Of a stretch of 64,000 nt of DNA, positions 16,950 to 26,154 are shown piece by piece. The DNA is from Pseudotabrizicola sediminis (GTDB lineage Bacteria > Pseudomonadota > Alphaproteobacteria > Rhodobacterales > Rhodobacteraceae). The stretch's first letter is position 1. The number at the start of each line of letters is the position of its first letter. Under the pieces are notes generated by a model, which was not told the DNA's origin, did no database searches, and was given only the letters and a program-made list of their open reading frames with translations. Location: assembly GCF_004745575.1 (NCBI RefSeq), contig NZ_RPEM01000001.1, positions 248,001-312,000 on the forward strand, given 5' to 3'. The position numbers and the translations under genes were made by a program.

Positions 16950-18290
16950 GTGCTCACGCGACTGACCTATCGCATCAATCTTGGACTTGAGCGGTACTTT
17001 CCCGAACAACGTCTGTTTCTGAAATCCGACACCGAAACCCGTTTCATCCGCTTGCGCCCCACCACACAGGCCGTGGCCCTGACGGGTGGCGCGCTGGTGC
17101 TGGGCTGGACCATCCTTGCCACGGCGATCATCCTCATGGATTCGATCAGCGCCGGGTCGGGCCGTGATCAAGCCCTGCGCCAGCAGGTGCTGTACGAACA
17201 ACGCCTGAATGCCCTGAGCGCGGACCGCGACGCCCGCGCCGATGAAGCGGCTGGCGCGCAGGAGCGCTTCAATCTGGCGCTGACCCAGGTGGCCGAAATG
17301 CAGGGCCGTCTGCTGGCCTCCGAAGACAGCCGCCGCGAGCTGGAAACCGGCATCGACGTGATCCAGAATACCCTGCGCCGCACCATCAAGGAACGGGACG
17401 AGGCGCGCGCCCAAGCGCAGGCCGCAGGCGTTTCGCAGGTGGCCGAAAATGGCACCACCAAATCCGATGCGGGACGCGCCCGTGATGCTATGGCCACGGT
17501 CGATATCCTGACCACCGCCCTGTCTGCCACCGCGCAGGAACGCGACCTGATGGAAGGCGCCGCCACCAAATCGGCCGAGCGGGTCGAATCCGTCATGGCT
17601 GAGAAAAAGGCCCTGCAGGCCCGCAACAATGAAATTTTCGCCAAGCTGGAAGAGGCGGTTTCTGTCTCGATGGAACCGCTGGACAAGATGTTCCGCGCCG
17701 CCGGCATGTCGCCCGATGACCTGCTCAGCCAGGTGCGGCGCGGCTACAACGGTCAGGGTGGCCCGCTGTCGCCCTTGACCCTGTCGACCAGCGGCTCTGC
17801 CGCGAACGCGGATGAACAGCGCGCCAATGCGATCCTGCAAGGGCTGGACCGGATGAACCTGTACCGTCTGGCCGCCTACAAAGCCCCGTTTGCCATGCCG
17901 GTCAAAGGCAATTTCCGCTGGACCAGCGGCTTTGGCAACCGCAACGACCCCAAGGGCATGGGCCGCCGGATGCACGAAGGCACCGATATGGCCGGGCCCC
18001 ATGGTATGCCGATCCTGACCACGGGCGACGGTGTGGTGACCTTTGCCGGGTGGTCTTCGGGCTATGGCCGTCTGGTCAAGATCCGGCATGAGTTCGGAAT
18101 CGAAACACGCTACGCTCACATGTCAGCGATCAATGTTAAGGTCGGCGAAAGGGTATCGCGCGGCGAACAGATCGGTGCTATGGGCAACACGGGCAGGTCC
18201 ACCGGGACCCACCTCCATTACGAAATCCGCATCGGCGGCAGAGCCGTGAATCCGATGACCTTCATAAAGGCAGCGAACCATGTTTTCTAA
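16950..18290 (+). CDS. M23 family metallopeptidase with DUF5930-type N-terminus
   Basis: A 446-residue inner-membrane-anchored peptidoglycan endopeptidase. One transmembrane segment lies at about residues 42-64, followed by a long coiled coil (about 70-240). The C-terminal LytM/M23 domain has all zinc ligands in place: H342 and D346 (HEGTD), then H421 and H423 (THLHYE). It is therefore likely catalytic rather than an EnvC-type activator. The start is GTG at 16950; no ATG fits. The gene overlaps the bactofilin gene by 11 bases. The coiled coil probably reaches through the periplasm or forms oligomers. Confidence 0.92.
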   Translation: MLTRLTYRINLGLERYFPEQRLFLKSDTETRFIRLRPTTQAVALTGGALVLGWTILATAIILMDSISAGSGRDQALRQQVLYEQRLNALSADRDARADEAAGAQERFNLALTQVAEMQGRLLASEDSRRELETGIDVIQNTLRRTIKERDEARAQAQAAGVSQVAENGTTKSDAGRARDAMATVDILTTALSATAQERDLMEGAATKSAERVESVMAEKKALQARNNEIFAKLEEAVSVSMEPLDKMFRAAGMSPDDLLSQVRRGYNGQGGPLSPLTLSTSGSAANADEQRANAILQGLDRMNLYRLAAYKAPFAMPVKGNFRWTSGFGNRNDPKGMGRRMHEGTDMAGPHGMPILTTGDGVVTFAGWSSGYGRLVKIRHEFGIETRYAHMSAINVKVGERVSRGEQIGAMGNTGRSTGTHLHYEIRIGGRAVNPMTFIKAANHVF

Positions 18291-18810
18291 GAGCCGAATC
18301 AATGAACCCGGGCCAAAGGCAGACGACAAGTCGAAGGCCCCCGAACCTCAGGCTTCGAAACCGAACATGGACTTCACGCCGTCTGCCCCCAAGGGCAAAG
18401 TCTCCGCATCCGTCCTGTCATCGGACCTGACGATCGTGGGCAATCTGCGCACCACGGGCGACATTCAGGTTGAAGGTACGGTCGAAGGCGATATCCGCGC
18501 CCACCTGCTGACCGTCGGCGAAAGCGCCACGATCCGCGGCGAAATCGTTGCCGATGACATCGTGGTCAATGGCCGCGTCATCGGCCGCGTGCGCGGGCTC
18601 AAGGTCCGCCTGACCGCCACCGCGCGGGTGGAAGGCGACATCATCCACAAGACCATCGCCATCGAATCCGGGGCCCATTTCGAAGGCTCGGTCCAGCGTC
18701 AGGAAGACCCGCTGGCGCAAGGCCGCATCTCGGCCCCCATCCCGCAGGCCCAACTGGCCCCGCCGCTGGGGGCCAATGCCCCGGCGCAAAAGCCCGGCGA
18801 CGGCGTCTGA
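18280..18810 (+). CDS. Bactofilin (polymer-forming cytoskeletal protein)
   Basis: A 176-residue bactofilin (DUF583). The central beta-helix repeat region (about residues 40-140, e.g. TIVGNLRTTGDIQVEGTVEG) polymerises without nucleotide. The polar, proline-rich tails at both ends are typical. Bactofilins scaffold local peptidoglycan remodelling in other bacteria (Caulobacter stalk, Helicobacter helical shape). The 11-base overlap with the upstream M23 peptidase gene strongly suggests that the two work together. Confidence 0.95.
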   Translation: MFSKSRINEPGPKADDKSKAPEPQASKPNMDFTPSAPKGKVSASVLSSDLTIVGNLRTTGDIQVEGTVEGDIRAHLLTVGESATIRGEIVADDIVVNGRVIGRVRGLKVRLTATARVEGDIIHKTIAIESGAHFEGSVQRQEDPLAQGRISAPIPQAQLAPPLGANAPAQKPGDGV

Positions 18811-18832
18811 GTTTTGATTTGCACCGCATTGT

Positions 18833-18863
18833 AAAAAGCGCGCCCCATCCGGGCGCGCTTTTT
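18833..18863. terminator. Bidirectional terminator between bactofilin and DUF2189 genes
   Basis: AAAAAGCGCGCCC (18833-18845) pairs perfectly with GGGCGCGCTTTTT (18851-18863) around a 5-base loop. It gives a GC stem with a T-run on both strands. It ends the M23-bactofilin operon and the convergent gene at 18877-19668. Confidence 0.92.
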
Positions 18864-18876
18864 CGTTTGGGCCGGC

Positions 18877-19668
18877 TCAGTCCTCGTCAAACACCAGCGC
18901 CCGACGGTACAGATGCCAGGTCGCATGCCCCAGCACCGGCAACACCACGAACAGCCCCAGAAACCCCAGCGCCATTCCGGCGAACAGCAGGCCTGCAATC
19001 AGCAGCCCCCAGACCAGCATCACCCCCGGGTTCTGGGTGACCACCGAAAAGCTGGTGATCATCGCGGTGATGAAATCCACCTCGCGGTCCAGCAGGTAAG
19101 GCAGGCTCACCACCGTCAGCGCAAACAGCGTGCCGGCAAAGCCTGCCCCCACCGCAGTACCGACCACCAGCATCATCAGCCCCTCGGCGGTCTGGAACAC
19201 TGCAAGGCTGCTGGTGATATTGGTCATCGTCGCATTGCCCAGAAACACGGCAAAGATCATGTGGCCAAGGAAATTCCAGAACAGGAAGAACACCACCACC
19301 ACCGCCGCCATCGACGGGATCTGACGATCCTTCTGTGAAAAGACCACCCCCGCCACCCCGGCAAGATCCAGCGCCTGCCCGGCCTCCAGCCTGCGCGACA
19401 CCTCGTAAAACCCGCAGGCGATGAATGGTCCCAGAATGGGGAAACCGGCCCCTGCGATGATGGTCCACCACACCTGCCCCTTGGCCAACAGCGCATAGGT
19501 GATCAGCCAACCCGCTGCGACATAGACGCTTGAAAACAACATCCCATACATCGGGGCGCGACAGAAATCCTGCCAGCCTGCCGCCAGTGCGGCACGCAGA
19601 TCCGACAGATCCAGCTCTGCAATGTCACTGGCCGGGTTGGCCCCGCCCCTTGTCTCGCCCACGTCCAT
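18877..19668 (-). CDS. DUF2189 integral membrane protein
   Basis: A 263-residue polytopic inner-membrane protein with about six hydrophobic segments. The N-terminal DLRAALAAGWQDFCRAPMYGMLFSS motif is characteristic of the DUF2189 family, whose function is unknown. The C-terminal region ends in an amphipathic tail (ATWHLYRRALVFDED). The gene stands alone, convergent to the bactofilin gene and downstream of prfB on the same strand. Confidence 0.88.
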   Translation of the reverse strand: MDVGETRGGANPASDIAELDLSDLRAALAAGWQDFCRAPMYGMLFSSVYVAAGWLITYALLAKGQVWWTIIAGAGFPILGPFIACGFYEVSRRLEAGQALDLAGVAGVVFSQKDRQIPSMAAVVVVFFLFWNFLGHMIFAVFLGNATMTNITSSLAVFQTAEGLMMLVVGTAVGAGFAGTLFALTVVSLPYLLDREVDFITAMITSFSVVTQNPGVMLVWGLLIAGLLFAGMALGFLGLFVVLPVLGHATWHLYRRALVFDED

Positions 19669-19740
19669 ACAGCCTCCCGCTTTGCAGCAAGGCTAAGCGG
19701 AAACGACAGCCGGTACAAAGATGTATTTCAGCGAGGAGAT

Positions 19741-19757
19741 TGCGGAATTATTCCGCA
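19741..19757 (-). terminator. Short hairpin spanning the prfB stop codon
   Basis: On the minus strand TGCGGAA-TAA-TTCCGCA forms a perfect 7-bp hairpin whose loop is exactly the prfB stop codon UAA. No T-run follows, so simple rho-independent termination is unlikely. It may instead affect termination or mRNA stability. Confidence 0.35.
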
Positions 19758-20872
19758 TTCGCCTCGGCGCGGCTTTTGCCAGACACGTCCAGCGCCAGTG
19801 TGGCCGCCATGAACTGGTCCAGATCGCCGTCCAGCACCCCTTGCGTATCCGACGTTTCCACACTGGTGCGCAGGTCTTTGACCATCTGATAGGGCTGAAG
19901 CACATAAGACCGGATCTGGTTGCCCCAGCCCGCCTCGCCCTTGTTGTCATAGGCGGCGTTAATCGCGGCGTTGCGCTTGTCCAATTCCATCTGGTACAGG
20001 CGCGACCGCAGGGCGTTCATACAGATTTCGCGGTTCTGGTGCTGCGACTTCATCGAGCTGGTGACGACGATATTGGTCGGCAGGTGGGTGATGCGAACGG
20101 CGGAGTCGGTGGTGTTCACGTGCTGCCCGCCCGCACCGGATGAGCGGTAGGTGTCAATGCGGATATCCCGGTCTGGAATGTCGATCTCGATATTCTCATC
20201 CACCACCGGATAGACCCAGACCGACGAAAACGAGGTGTGCCGCCGCGCTGCCGAATCGTAAGGGCTGATCCGCACCAGACGGTGCACGCCCGATTCCGAT
20301 TTCAGCCAGCCATAGGCATTGTGCCCGGAAATCTTGTACGACACAGACCGGATGCCCGCCTCTTCGCCCGCGGTTTCCGACTGCATCTCGACCTTGTAGC
20401 CCTTTTTCTCGGCCCACCGCACATACATCCGCGCGAGCATACTTGCCCAGTCGCAGGATTCGGTGCCGCCGGCACCTGCGTTCACCTCAAGGAAGGTGTC
20501 ATTGCTGTCGGCCTCACCGTCCAGCAGCGCCTCCAGCTCTTTGGCGGCGGCCAGCTTGGTCAGGTCGCGTAAAGCGTTCTCTGCCTCGGTCACGATCTCG
20601 GCGTCGCCTTCAGCTTCGCCCATCTCGATCAGCTCGACATTGTCGCGCAGACCGGAGTTGATCAGATCATAGGTGGAAATCGACTCCATCAGCGCCTGAC
20701 GCTCTTTCATCAGCTTCTGCGCCTTGGCCGGATCGTTCCAAAGGTTCGGGTCCTCGATCATCGCGTTGAATTCTTCCAACCGGTGCGGCGCGGTTTCCCG
20801 GTCCATCCGCTGGGCCAGAAGTTTCAACGACTTCTCGATGGTGTTCACATTGTTCTGCGTCTCGGCGCGCAT
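19748..20872 (-). CDS. prfB: Peptide chain release factor 2
   Basis: RF2 (374 residues) reads UGA and UAA stop codons and releases the finished peptide. The catalytic GGQ lies in SSGAGGQHVN. The stop-codon recognition tripeptide, SPF in E. coli, reads SPY here (RISPYDSAARRHTSF), a form I recall from other alphaproteobacteria. The gene is one uninterrupted frame from MRAETQNNVN, so the programmed +1 frameshift that autoregulates E. coli prfB is absent. It ends with its own UAA codon. Confidence 0.96.
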   Translation of the reverse strand: MRAETQNNVNTIEKSLKLLAQRMDRETAPHRLEEFNAMIEDPNLWNDPAKAQKLMKERQALMESISTYDLINSGLRDNVELIEMGEAEGDAEIVTEAENALRDLTKLAAAKELEALLDGEADSNDTFLEVNAGAGGTESCDWASMLARMYVRWAEKKGYKVEMQSETAGEEAGIRSVSYKISGHNAYGWLKSESGVHRLVRISPYDSAARRHTSFSSVWVYPVVDENIEIDIPDRDIRIDTYRSSGAGGQHVNTTDSAVRITHLPTNIVVTSSMKSQHQNREICMNALRSRLYQMELDKRNAAINAAYDNKGEAGWGNQIRSYVLQPYQMVKDLRTSVETSDTQGVLDGDLDQFMAATLALDVSGKSRAEANAE

Positions 20873-20967
20873 GGGTCTTGATCCTTCGGGGTGCTGCCCG
20901 GCACATAGCGAATGCGCGGCACCGGTTCAAGGGCATGGCCCCGCGCCCCGGCACCGCAGCCGTCTGG

Positions 20968-23568
20968 TTAATACAATCCGCCGGAACTCAGCGTTCCGAA
21001 ATCGGCCTTGGCGGGCACTGATTTGCGCTCTCCGGTCGCGGTGGTGACCGTGGCCGCACTGCCGCCGCCCCCCCCGCCATCGGTTTCGCCATAAGCAAAC
21101 AGCGGCAGGTTGCCCCCCATGGTAAAGCCGCCATCCACCATCGCGCCCAGCCCAAAGATCGGCTCTTCGCCCTCACGGAAATATTCCGAAACCACGTTCT
21201 CGCCGCGAGCATCATCCGGCAGACGCGCACCGCTGAACCGGTCGATCTTGATGAAATAGCCGCCCGGCGGCACCTTGAACTCCGCGCCGCCGTATTTGGT
21301 GATGGCGGTGCGCATGAACTGCTCGAACACCGGGCCGCAGAACCCGCCGCCCGAGGCACCGACCATCGTGCGCGGCTGGTCATAGCCAATGTAGCACCCG
21401 GCCACGATGTTGCTGGTGTAGCCCACGAACCACACATCCTTGTTGTCATTCGTGGTGCCGGTCTTGCCCGCCACCGGCACTGGCAGGTTGATGCCGCGCG
21501 CCGTGCCGCGCTGAACCACGCCTTCCATCATCGATGTCAGCTGATAGGCGGTGACCGCGTTCATCACCCGGTCGCGCTTTGACGTGACCCGCAGCGCATC
21601 GCCGGGGGTCAGGCTGGCAAGCTGGCAATCTTCGCAGATCCGCTGGTCATGGCGATAGACGGTGCGGCCAAACCGGTCCTGCACCCGGTCCACCAATGTG
21701 GGCTCCACCCGCTCGCCACCATTGGCGAACATGGCATAGGCTGCCACCATCTTGAACAGCGTGGTTTCCTGCGCCCCAAGCGCATTGGCAAGGAACGCCG
21801 GCATCCGGTCATAGACGCCAAAGCGTTCCGCATAGCCCGCCACGGTGTCCATCCCGATTTCTTCGGCAATCCGCACCGTCATCAGGTTGCGCGACTGTTC
21901 GATCCCGGTGCGGATCGTGGTGGGGCCATAGAACCGGTTCGACGCGTTCTGCGGCCGCCAGATGCCTTGCGGCGTGTCCAGCTCGATCGGCGCATCAATC
22001 ACGATGGTTGCGGGGGTGAAACCGCTGTCCAATGCTGCGGCATAGACAAAGGGCTTGAAGCTCGACCCCGGCTGCCGCGTGGCCTGCGTGGCCCGGTTGA
22101 ACACCGAATCCTGATAGGAAAATCCGCCCTGCATCGCCAGCACGCGCCCGGTGTTCACATCCATCGCCATGAACCCGCCCTGCACCTCGGGCACCTGCCG
22201 CAAGGACCAGCGCACAAAGCTGCCGTCGGAATCACTGGTCACCGCGCGCACCAGAACCACATCGCCCACCGACACCAGATCGCCGGCGCGCTGCGCCTTT
22301 GGCCCCAGACTCCCGTCTTCGCGCCGCTTGCGCGCCCAGGTCACGTCATCGGCGGGGATGAAATGGCCATCCTCGTCCTCTGGCTGGCCTTCGATGCCGA
22401 TCCGGGCCGCGCGGTCACCGGTTTCCAGCACCACCGCCGGGAACCAGCCCGCCACGTCGCGCGGCACCGCAACCTCGGCCAAAGCCGCGCGCCAGCTGTC
22501 TTCCGATGTCAGCTGATCGGCCGGGATGCTTAGACCTGTGCCGCGCCAGACGCCCTGCCCCCGGTCATAACGCTCCAGTCCCCGGCGCAGCGCCTCTGCC
22601 GCCGCCCCTTGCAGCTCAGGGTCGGACGTGGCGCGGATCGACAAGCCGCCACCAAAGAATTCTTCCTCGCCAAAGCTGCCCGACAGCTGGCGGCGGATTT
22701 CATCGGTAAAGTAATCGCGTGGCGGCAGCGCATCGCGGAAGGCCGGAAAGTCACCGTTCTGCACCGATTTCAGCGGCAGCACACTTTCTGCCTGATAGGT
22801 CGCCTCGGTGATATAGCCGTTGTGCCACATCTCGCGCAGCACATAGTTCCTGCGCTCGGTCACCCGCTCTTTCGCCGTCACCGGGTGATAGCGGCCCGGG
22901 GCCTGCGGCATCGCGGCCAGCATCGCCGCCTCATGCGGGGCCAGATCGGTCAGGGGCTTGTTGAAGTAGGTCTGCGACGCTGCCGCCACGCCGTAGCTGT
23001 TCTGACCAAGGAAGATCTCGTTCATGTACAGCTCAAGGATCTTGTCCTTGCTCAGCGTCTCTTCCAGGCGGCTGGCAAGGATCAGTTCCTTGATCTTGCG
23101 CTCACCGGTGCGGTCGCTGGACAGAAGGAAGTTTTTCATCACCTGCTGGGTGATGGTCGACGCGCCCCGCACATTCTGCCCCCGGCTGACCACCGCATCG
23201 CGCAGTGCCGATGCCATGCCGGTCACGTCATAGCCGCCGTGGATATAGAAATTCTTGTCCTCGGCACTGATGAAGGCCTGTTTCACCAGATCGGGAATCT
23301 CTTCGACCGGGACGAACAGCCGCCGTTCCTTGGCAAATTCGTCGATGATCTGCCCTTCGCCGGAATAGATTCGGCTGATCGTGGGCGGCGCGTATTGCGC
23401 CAGCCGCTCATGACTGGGCAAGTCACGGGAATACATATAGAAAACCGCACCAACCGACAGGGCTGCAAACAGCACCCCCATGGTGATAAGGGTGAAAATA
23501 CCACCGAGGAACGACCCTATGAAGCGGACCAAGCGAAAACTCCCGTAATCTGTGCGCGCCTTATACAT
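20968..23568 (-). CDS. mrcA: Bifunctional penicillin-binding protein 1A
   Basis: Class A PBP of 866 residues, anchored by one N-terminal helix (about 22-45). The glycosyltransferase-51 domain has AEDKNFYIHGG (catalytic Glu) and GASTITQQVMKNF. The transpeptidase domain has the serine motif SSFK (RQPGSSFKPFVY), SRN and KTGT (AGKTGTTNDNKD). An OB-like insertion lies between the two domains, as usual for PBP1A. The enzyme polymerises lipid II and crosslinks peptidoglycan. The neighbouring downstream amidase gene is also a cell-wall enzyme on the same strand. Confidence 0.96.
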   Translation of the reverse strand: MYKARTDYGSFRLVRFIGSFLGGIFTLITMGVLFAALSVGAVFYMYSRDLPSHERLAQYAPPTISRIYSGEGQIIDEFAKERRLFVPVEEIPDLVKQAFISAEDKNFYIHGGYDVTGMASALRDAVVSRGQNVRGASTITQQVMKNFLLSSDRTGERKIKELILASRLEETLSKDKILELYMNEIFLGQNSYGVAAASQTYFNKPLTDLAPHEAAMLAAMPQAPGRYHPVTAKERVTERRNYVLREMWHNGYITEATYQAESVLPLKSVQNGDFPAFRDALPPRDYFTDEIRRQLSGSFGEEEFFGGGLSIRATSDPELQGAAAEALRRGLERYDRGQGVWRGTGLSIPADQLTSEDSWRAALAEVAVPRDVAGWFPAVVLETGDRAARIGIEGQPEDEDGHFIPADDVTWARKRREDGSLGPKAQRAGDLVSVGDVVLVRAVTSDSDGSFVRWSLRQVPEVQGGFMAMDVNTGRVLAMQGGFSYQDSVFNRATQATRQPGSSFKPFVYAAALDSGFTPATIVIDAPIELDTPQGIWRPQNASNRFYGPTTIRTGIEQSRNLMTVRIAEEIGMDTVAGYAERFGVYDRMPAFLANALGAQETTLFKMVAAYAMFANGGERVEPTLVDRVQDRFGRTVYRHDQRICEDCQLASLTPGDALRVTSKRDRVMNAVTAYQLTSMMEGVVQRGTARGINLPVPVAGKTGTTNDNKDVWFVGYTSNIVAGCYIGYDQPRTMVGASGGGFCGPVFEQFMRTAITKYGGAEFKVPPGGYFIKIDRFSGARLPDDARGENVVSEYFREGEEPIFGLGAMVDGGFTMGGNLPLFAYGETDGGGGGGSAATVTTATGERKSVPAKADFGTLSSGGLY

Positions 23569-23640
23569 GGCACGCCCCCCCCGGTCAAAACGAACGCCCC
23601 GTCGCAGGCACAGCCTCGCGCAATCGTCACTACGCTGCCG

Positions 23641-24840
23641 TTAGCGCCGCAGCGCCGACAGCGCTGCATCCTGCGCTGCCCAGGCTTTCAACCCGTCGCG
23701 CAGCGCCAGCGCCATCGTCGCCCGCCAGTCCGGATCGGTCAGCCGCGCCAGATCCTGCGCCGAAGACATGAAGCCCAGTTCCACCAGCACCGACGGAATG
23801 TCAGGCGATTTCAGCACCGAAAACCCTGCTGTCTGCCGCGGGTGCCGGTGCATGCGCAAGCCCGCCGCCTTGATCGCATCTTCCAGCGCCAGCGTCAGCC
23901 GTTCAATGCGCGGTCCGGTCTCGGTGCGCGCCATATCCATCAGCACCGTCGCCACCAGATCATCCTGCTCGGTCAAATCGACGCCTGACAAAAGGTCGTC
24001 GCGGTCATGCCGTTCCGCCAGCGCCTGCGACGCGGCATCGCTCGCCTCATCCGACAGGGTGTACAGCGTCGCCCCCACCGCCTCGCCTTCCGCAATGGCA
24101 TCGGCATGCAGCGACAAAAACACATGCGCGCCCGCCGCGCGTGCAATGGAAATTCGCGCCTCCAGCGGCACGAAGACATCTTCCTCGCGGGTCAGGATGA
24201 CCTGAAACCCGCCATCGCGCAGCAGCAGGTCTTTCAGCTCGCGCGCAAAGGTCAGCATCAGTCCGGCCTCGGTCAGTTCATCGCGCTCGGCCCCCGGATC
24301 GATGCCGCCATGGCCGGGGTCCAGCACCACCACCAGCGGCCCTGCTCCGCGCGGTGTCGCGCGCGGCAAATCGGCCCCCAGCGGCACGGCCCAGCCCTCG
24401 GGCTCTGGCAGCGCCGCCGCTGCGGCAAACTCGGCCGCTCCCGCCGGCTCCAGCATCAGCCGCACCTTCGCCCCGCTCTCCCCGGTCAGCATTTCCGCCT
24501 GCGTCACCAGATGCGGCCCCGCCAGCTCCATCACCAGCCGCGACCAACCCTGCCGCACCACCCCGGCGCGCAGGTCCAGCACCGCCTCACTGCGGCGCGC
24601 CACCCCGGCCAGCCCGGTCCAGTCCACCTCGCGCATGTCCAGCACCAGACGCGGCGGCGCATCCAGCACCCGCACCCGCCAGGGCACCGGCTGGCTCAGC
24701 CCCAGATCCACAGCCACACCGCCCTGCCGGTCCGCAATCGCCGATTGCCCCGGCACCAGCCGCGCCAGTGCCGACAGCTCCTGCGCGGCTGCTGCGACGG
24801 GCCCCAACAGCAACCCCAGCACCAGAACCCACAGCTTCAT
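23641..24840 (-). CDS. N-acetylmuramoyl-L-alanine amidase (Amidase_3)
   Basis: A periplasmic zinc amidase of 399 residues that cuts the bond between MurNAc and the stem peptide, normally to separate daughter cells. The signal peptide is about residues 1-20 (ending AAAAQ). An AMIN-type beta domain follows, then the Amidase_3 domain with LDPGHGGIDPGA, FLSLHADA and the glutamate in VLVELGFMSS. I start at the ATG at 24840, directly before the signal peptide. The longer frame to 24987 would add 49 residues overlapping nothing conserved. It lies immediately upstream of the PBP1A gene. Confidence 0.93.
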   Translation of the reverse strand: MKLWVLVLGLLLGPVAAAAQELSALARLVPGQSAIADRQGGVAVDLGLSQPVPWRVRVLDAPPRLVLDMREVDWTGLAGVARRSEAVLDLRAGVVRQGWSRLVMELAGPHLVTQAEMLTGESGAKVRLMLEPAGAAEFAAAAALPEPEGWAVPLGADLPRATPRGAGPLVVVLDPGHGGIDPGAERDELTEAGLMLTFARELKDLLLRDGGFQVILTREEDVFVPLEARISIARAAGAHVFLSLHADAIAEGEAVGATLYTLSDEASDAASQALAERHDRDDLLSGVDLTEQDDLVATVLMDMARTETGPRIERLTLALEDAIKAAGLRMHRHPRQTAGFSVLKSPDIPSVLVELGFMSSAQDLARLTDPDWRATMALALRDGLKAWAAQDAALSALRR

Positions 24841-24892
24841 CGCAACGCCCCACCCATGTTCAGTCCCCAAATAACCCCGCCGGTGGCGCACA

Positions 24893-26062
24893 TCAGCCCC
24901 GCGCGTTCCCGCCAGCCACCCCTCGCGCCGCCATGTACCCGCGCAACCGCGCCAGCCCTTCGACAATATCCGCCGTCCCGCGCGCATACGAAAACCGCAG
25001 ACTCTGCCGCCCGCGCACCGGGTCGAAATCCACCCCCGGCGTCACCGCGACCCCCGCCCCGTGCAGGATCTCGCGCGCAAAGGCCAGCGAGTCGCCGGTC
25101 AGCTCCGACACATCGGCATAGACGTAGAATGCCCCGTCCGGTGGCGCAATTTTCGCAAACCCGGCCTGCGGCAAGCCCTCCAGCATCAGCTGCCGGTTCT
25201 GCGCATAGATGGCGCGGTTGGCCTCCAGCTCATCAATGCAGTCCAGCGCCGCCAAGGCCACGATCTGGCTGGCATGCGGCGGGCAGATGAACATGTTCTG
25301 CGCCAGCCGTTCTACCTTGCGCACATGGTCCGGCGGCACCACCATCCAGCCGACGCGCCAGCCGGTCATGCTGAAATACTTGGAAAAAGAGTTGATCACA
25401 TAAGCCTCATCCGTGATCTCCAGCGCCGACACCGCCCGCGCGCCGTAATGCAGCCCGTGGTAGATCTCGTCTGACACAAAGGAAATGCCCCGCGCCGCGC
25501 AATGGGCAATCAACGCCGCCAGTGCCGCATGATCCAGCATCGTGCCGGTCGGGTTGCCGGGCGAGGCCACGATCAGCCCGTCCATGTCCACACCTTCCAG
25601 ATCGGCGGGCACCGGTTGCAGGCGGTTCTCAAGGCGGGTGGCAATCCCCACCGGCTGCAAGGACAACGCCCGCAGGATCTGGCGATAGCTCGGGTATCCC
25701 GGCTCGCCCAAGGCCACCCGGTCGCCTGCGTCAAACAGCGCGGTGAAGGCCAGCAGGAACGCAGCCGACGATCCCGATGTCACCACCACCCGGGCAGGGT
25801 CCAGATCCACCCCGTACCAGCGGCGGTACAGCTGCGCGATCCCGGCGCGCAGTTCCGGCAGCCCCAGCGCCACGGTATACCCCAACGGCCCTGCCGCCAT
25901 CGCGCGGGAAAGGGCCGCGCGCGCGGCCGCCGGTGCCGGGGTGCCGGGCTGGCCCACCTCCATATGGATGACAGACCGCCCCGCCGCCTCCAGACTGCGT
26001 GCTTCTTCCATCACATCCATCACAATGAAGGGATCGACATCACCTCGTCTTGAACTCTTCAT
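24893..26062 (-). CDS. Pyridoxal-phosphate aminotransferase class I/II
   Basis: A 389-residue fold-type I aminotransferase. The PLP-binding lysine is in NSFSKYFSMTGWRVG. The conserved SPGNPTGT and the cofactor-contacting VSDEIYHGL precede it. The N-terminal MEVGQPGTPAP replaces the common GEPDF motif. The amino-acid specificity cannot be told; it is aspartate/aromatic-like in family terms. It is encoded upstream of the amidase gene on the same strand with a 52-base gap and is divergent from the DsbA-like gene. Confidence 0.9.
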   Translation of the reverse strand: MKSSRRGDVDPFIVMDVMEEARSLEAAGRSVIHMEVGQPGTPAPAAARAALSRAMAAGPLGYTVALGLPELRAGIAQLYRRWYGVDLDPARVVVTSGSSAAFLLAFTALFDAGDRVALGEPGYPSYRQILRALSLQPVGIATRLENRLQPVPADLEGVDMDGLIVASPGNPTGTMLDHAALAALIAHCAARGISFVSDEIYHGLHYGARAVSALEITDEAYVINSFSKYFSMTGWRVGWMVVPPDHVRKVERLAQNMFICPPHASQIVALAALDCIDELEANRAIYAQNRQLMLEGLPQAGFAKIAPPDGAFYVYADVSELTGDSLAFAREILHGAGVAVTPGVDFDPVRGRQSLRFSYARGTADIVEGLARLRGYMAARGVAGGNARG

Positions 26063-26154
26063 GCCTGCCCCTCTATGGTTTGGCCGCAGTGTCCCGGTTC
26101 ACGGGGCAAGGTCAAGCCTTCGCCTTCCCCTCTCCCTCCAAGCCAGAGAAGCCC

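Noticed and set aside
16875-18119. 414-codon minus-strand open frame opposite the M23 peptidase gene
   Set aside because: It lies entirely antisense to a gene with complete catalytic motifs, shows no domain, and reflects the GC-rich third-position bias.
19748-20872. Programmed +1 frameshift in prfB
   Set aside because: The frame is continuous from the start through the conserved N-terminal domain; no in-frame UGA or slippery CUU is needed.
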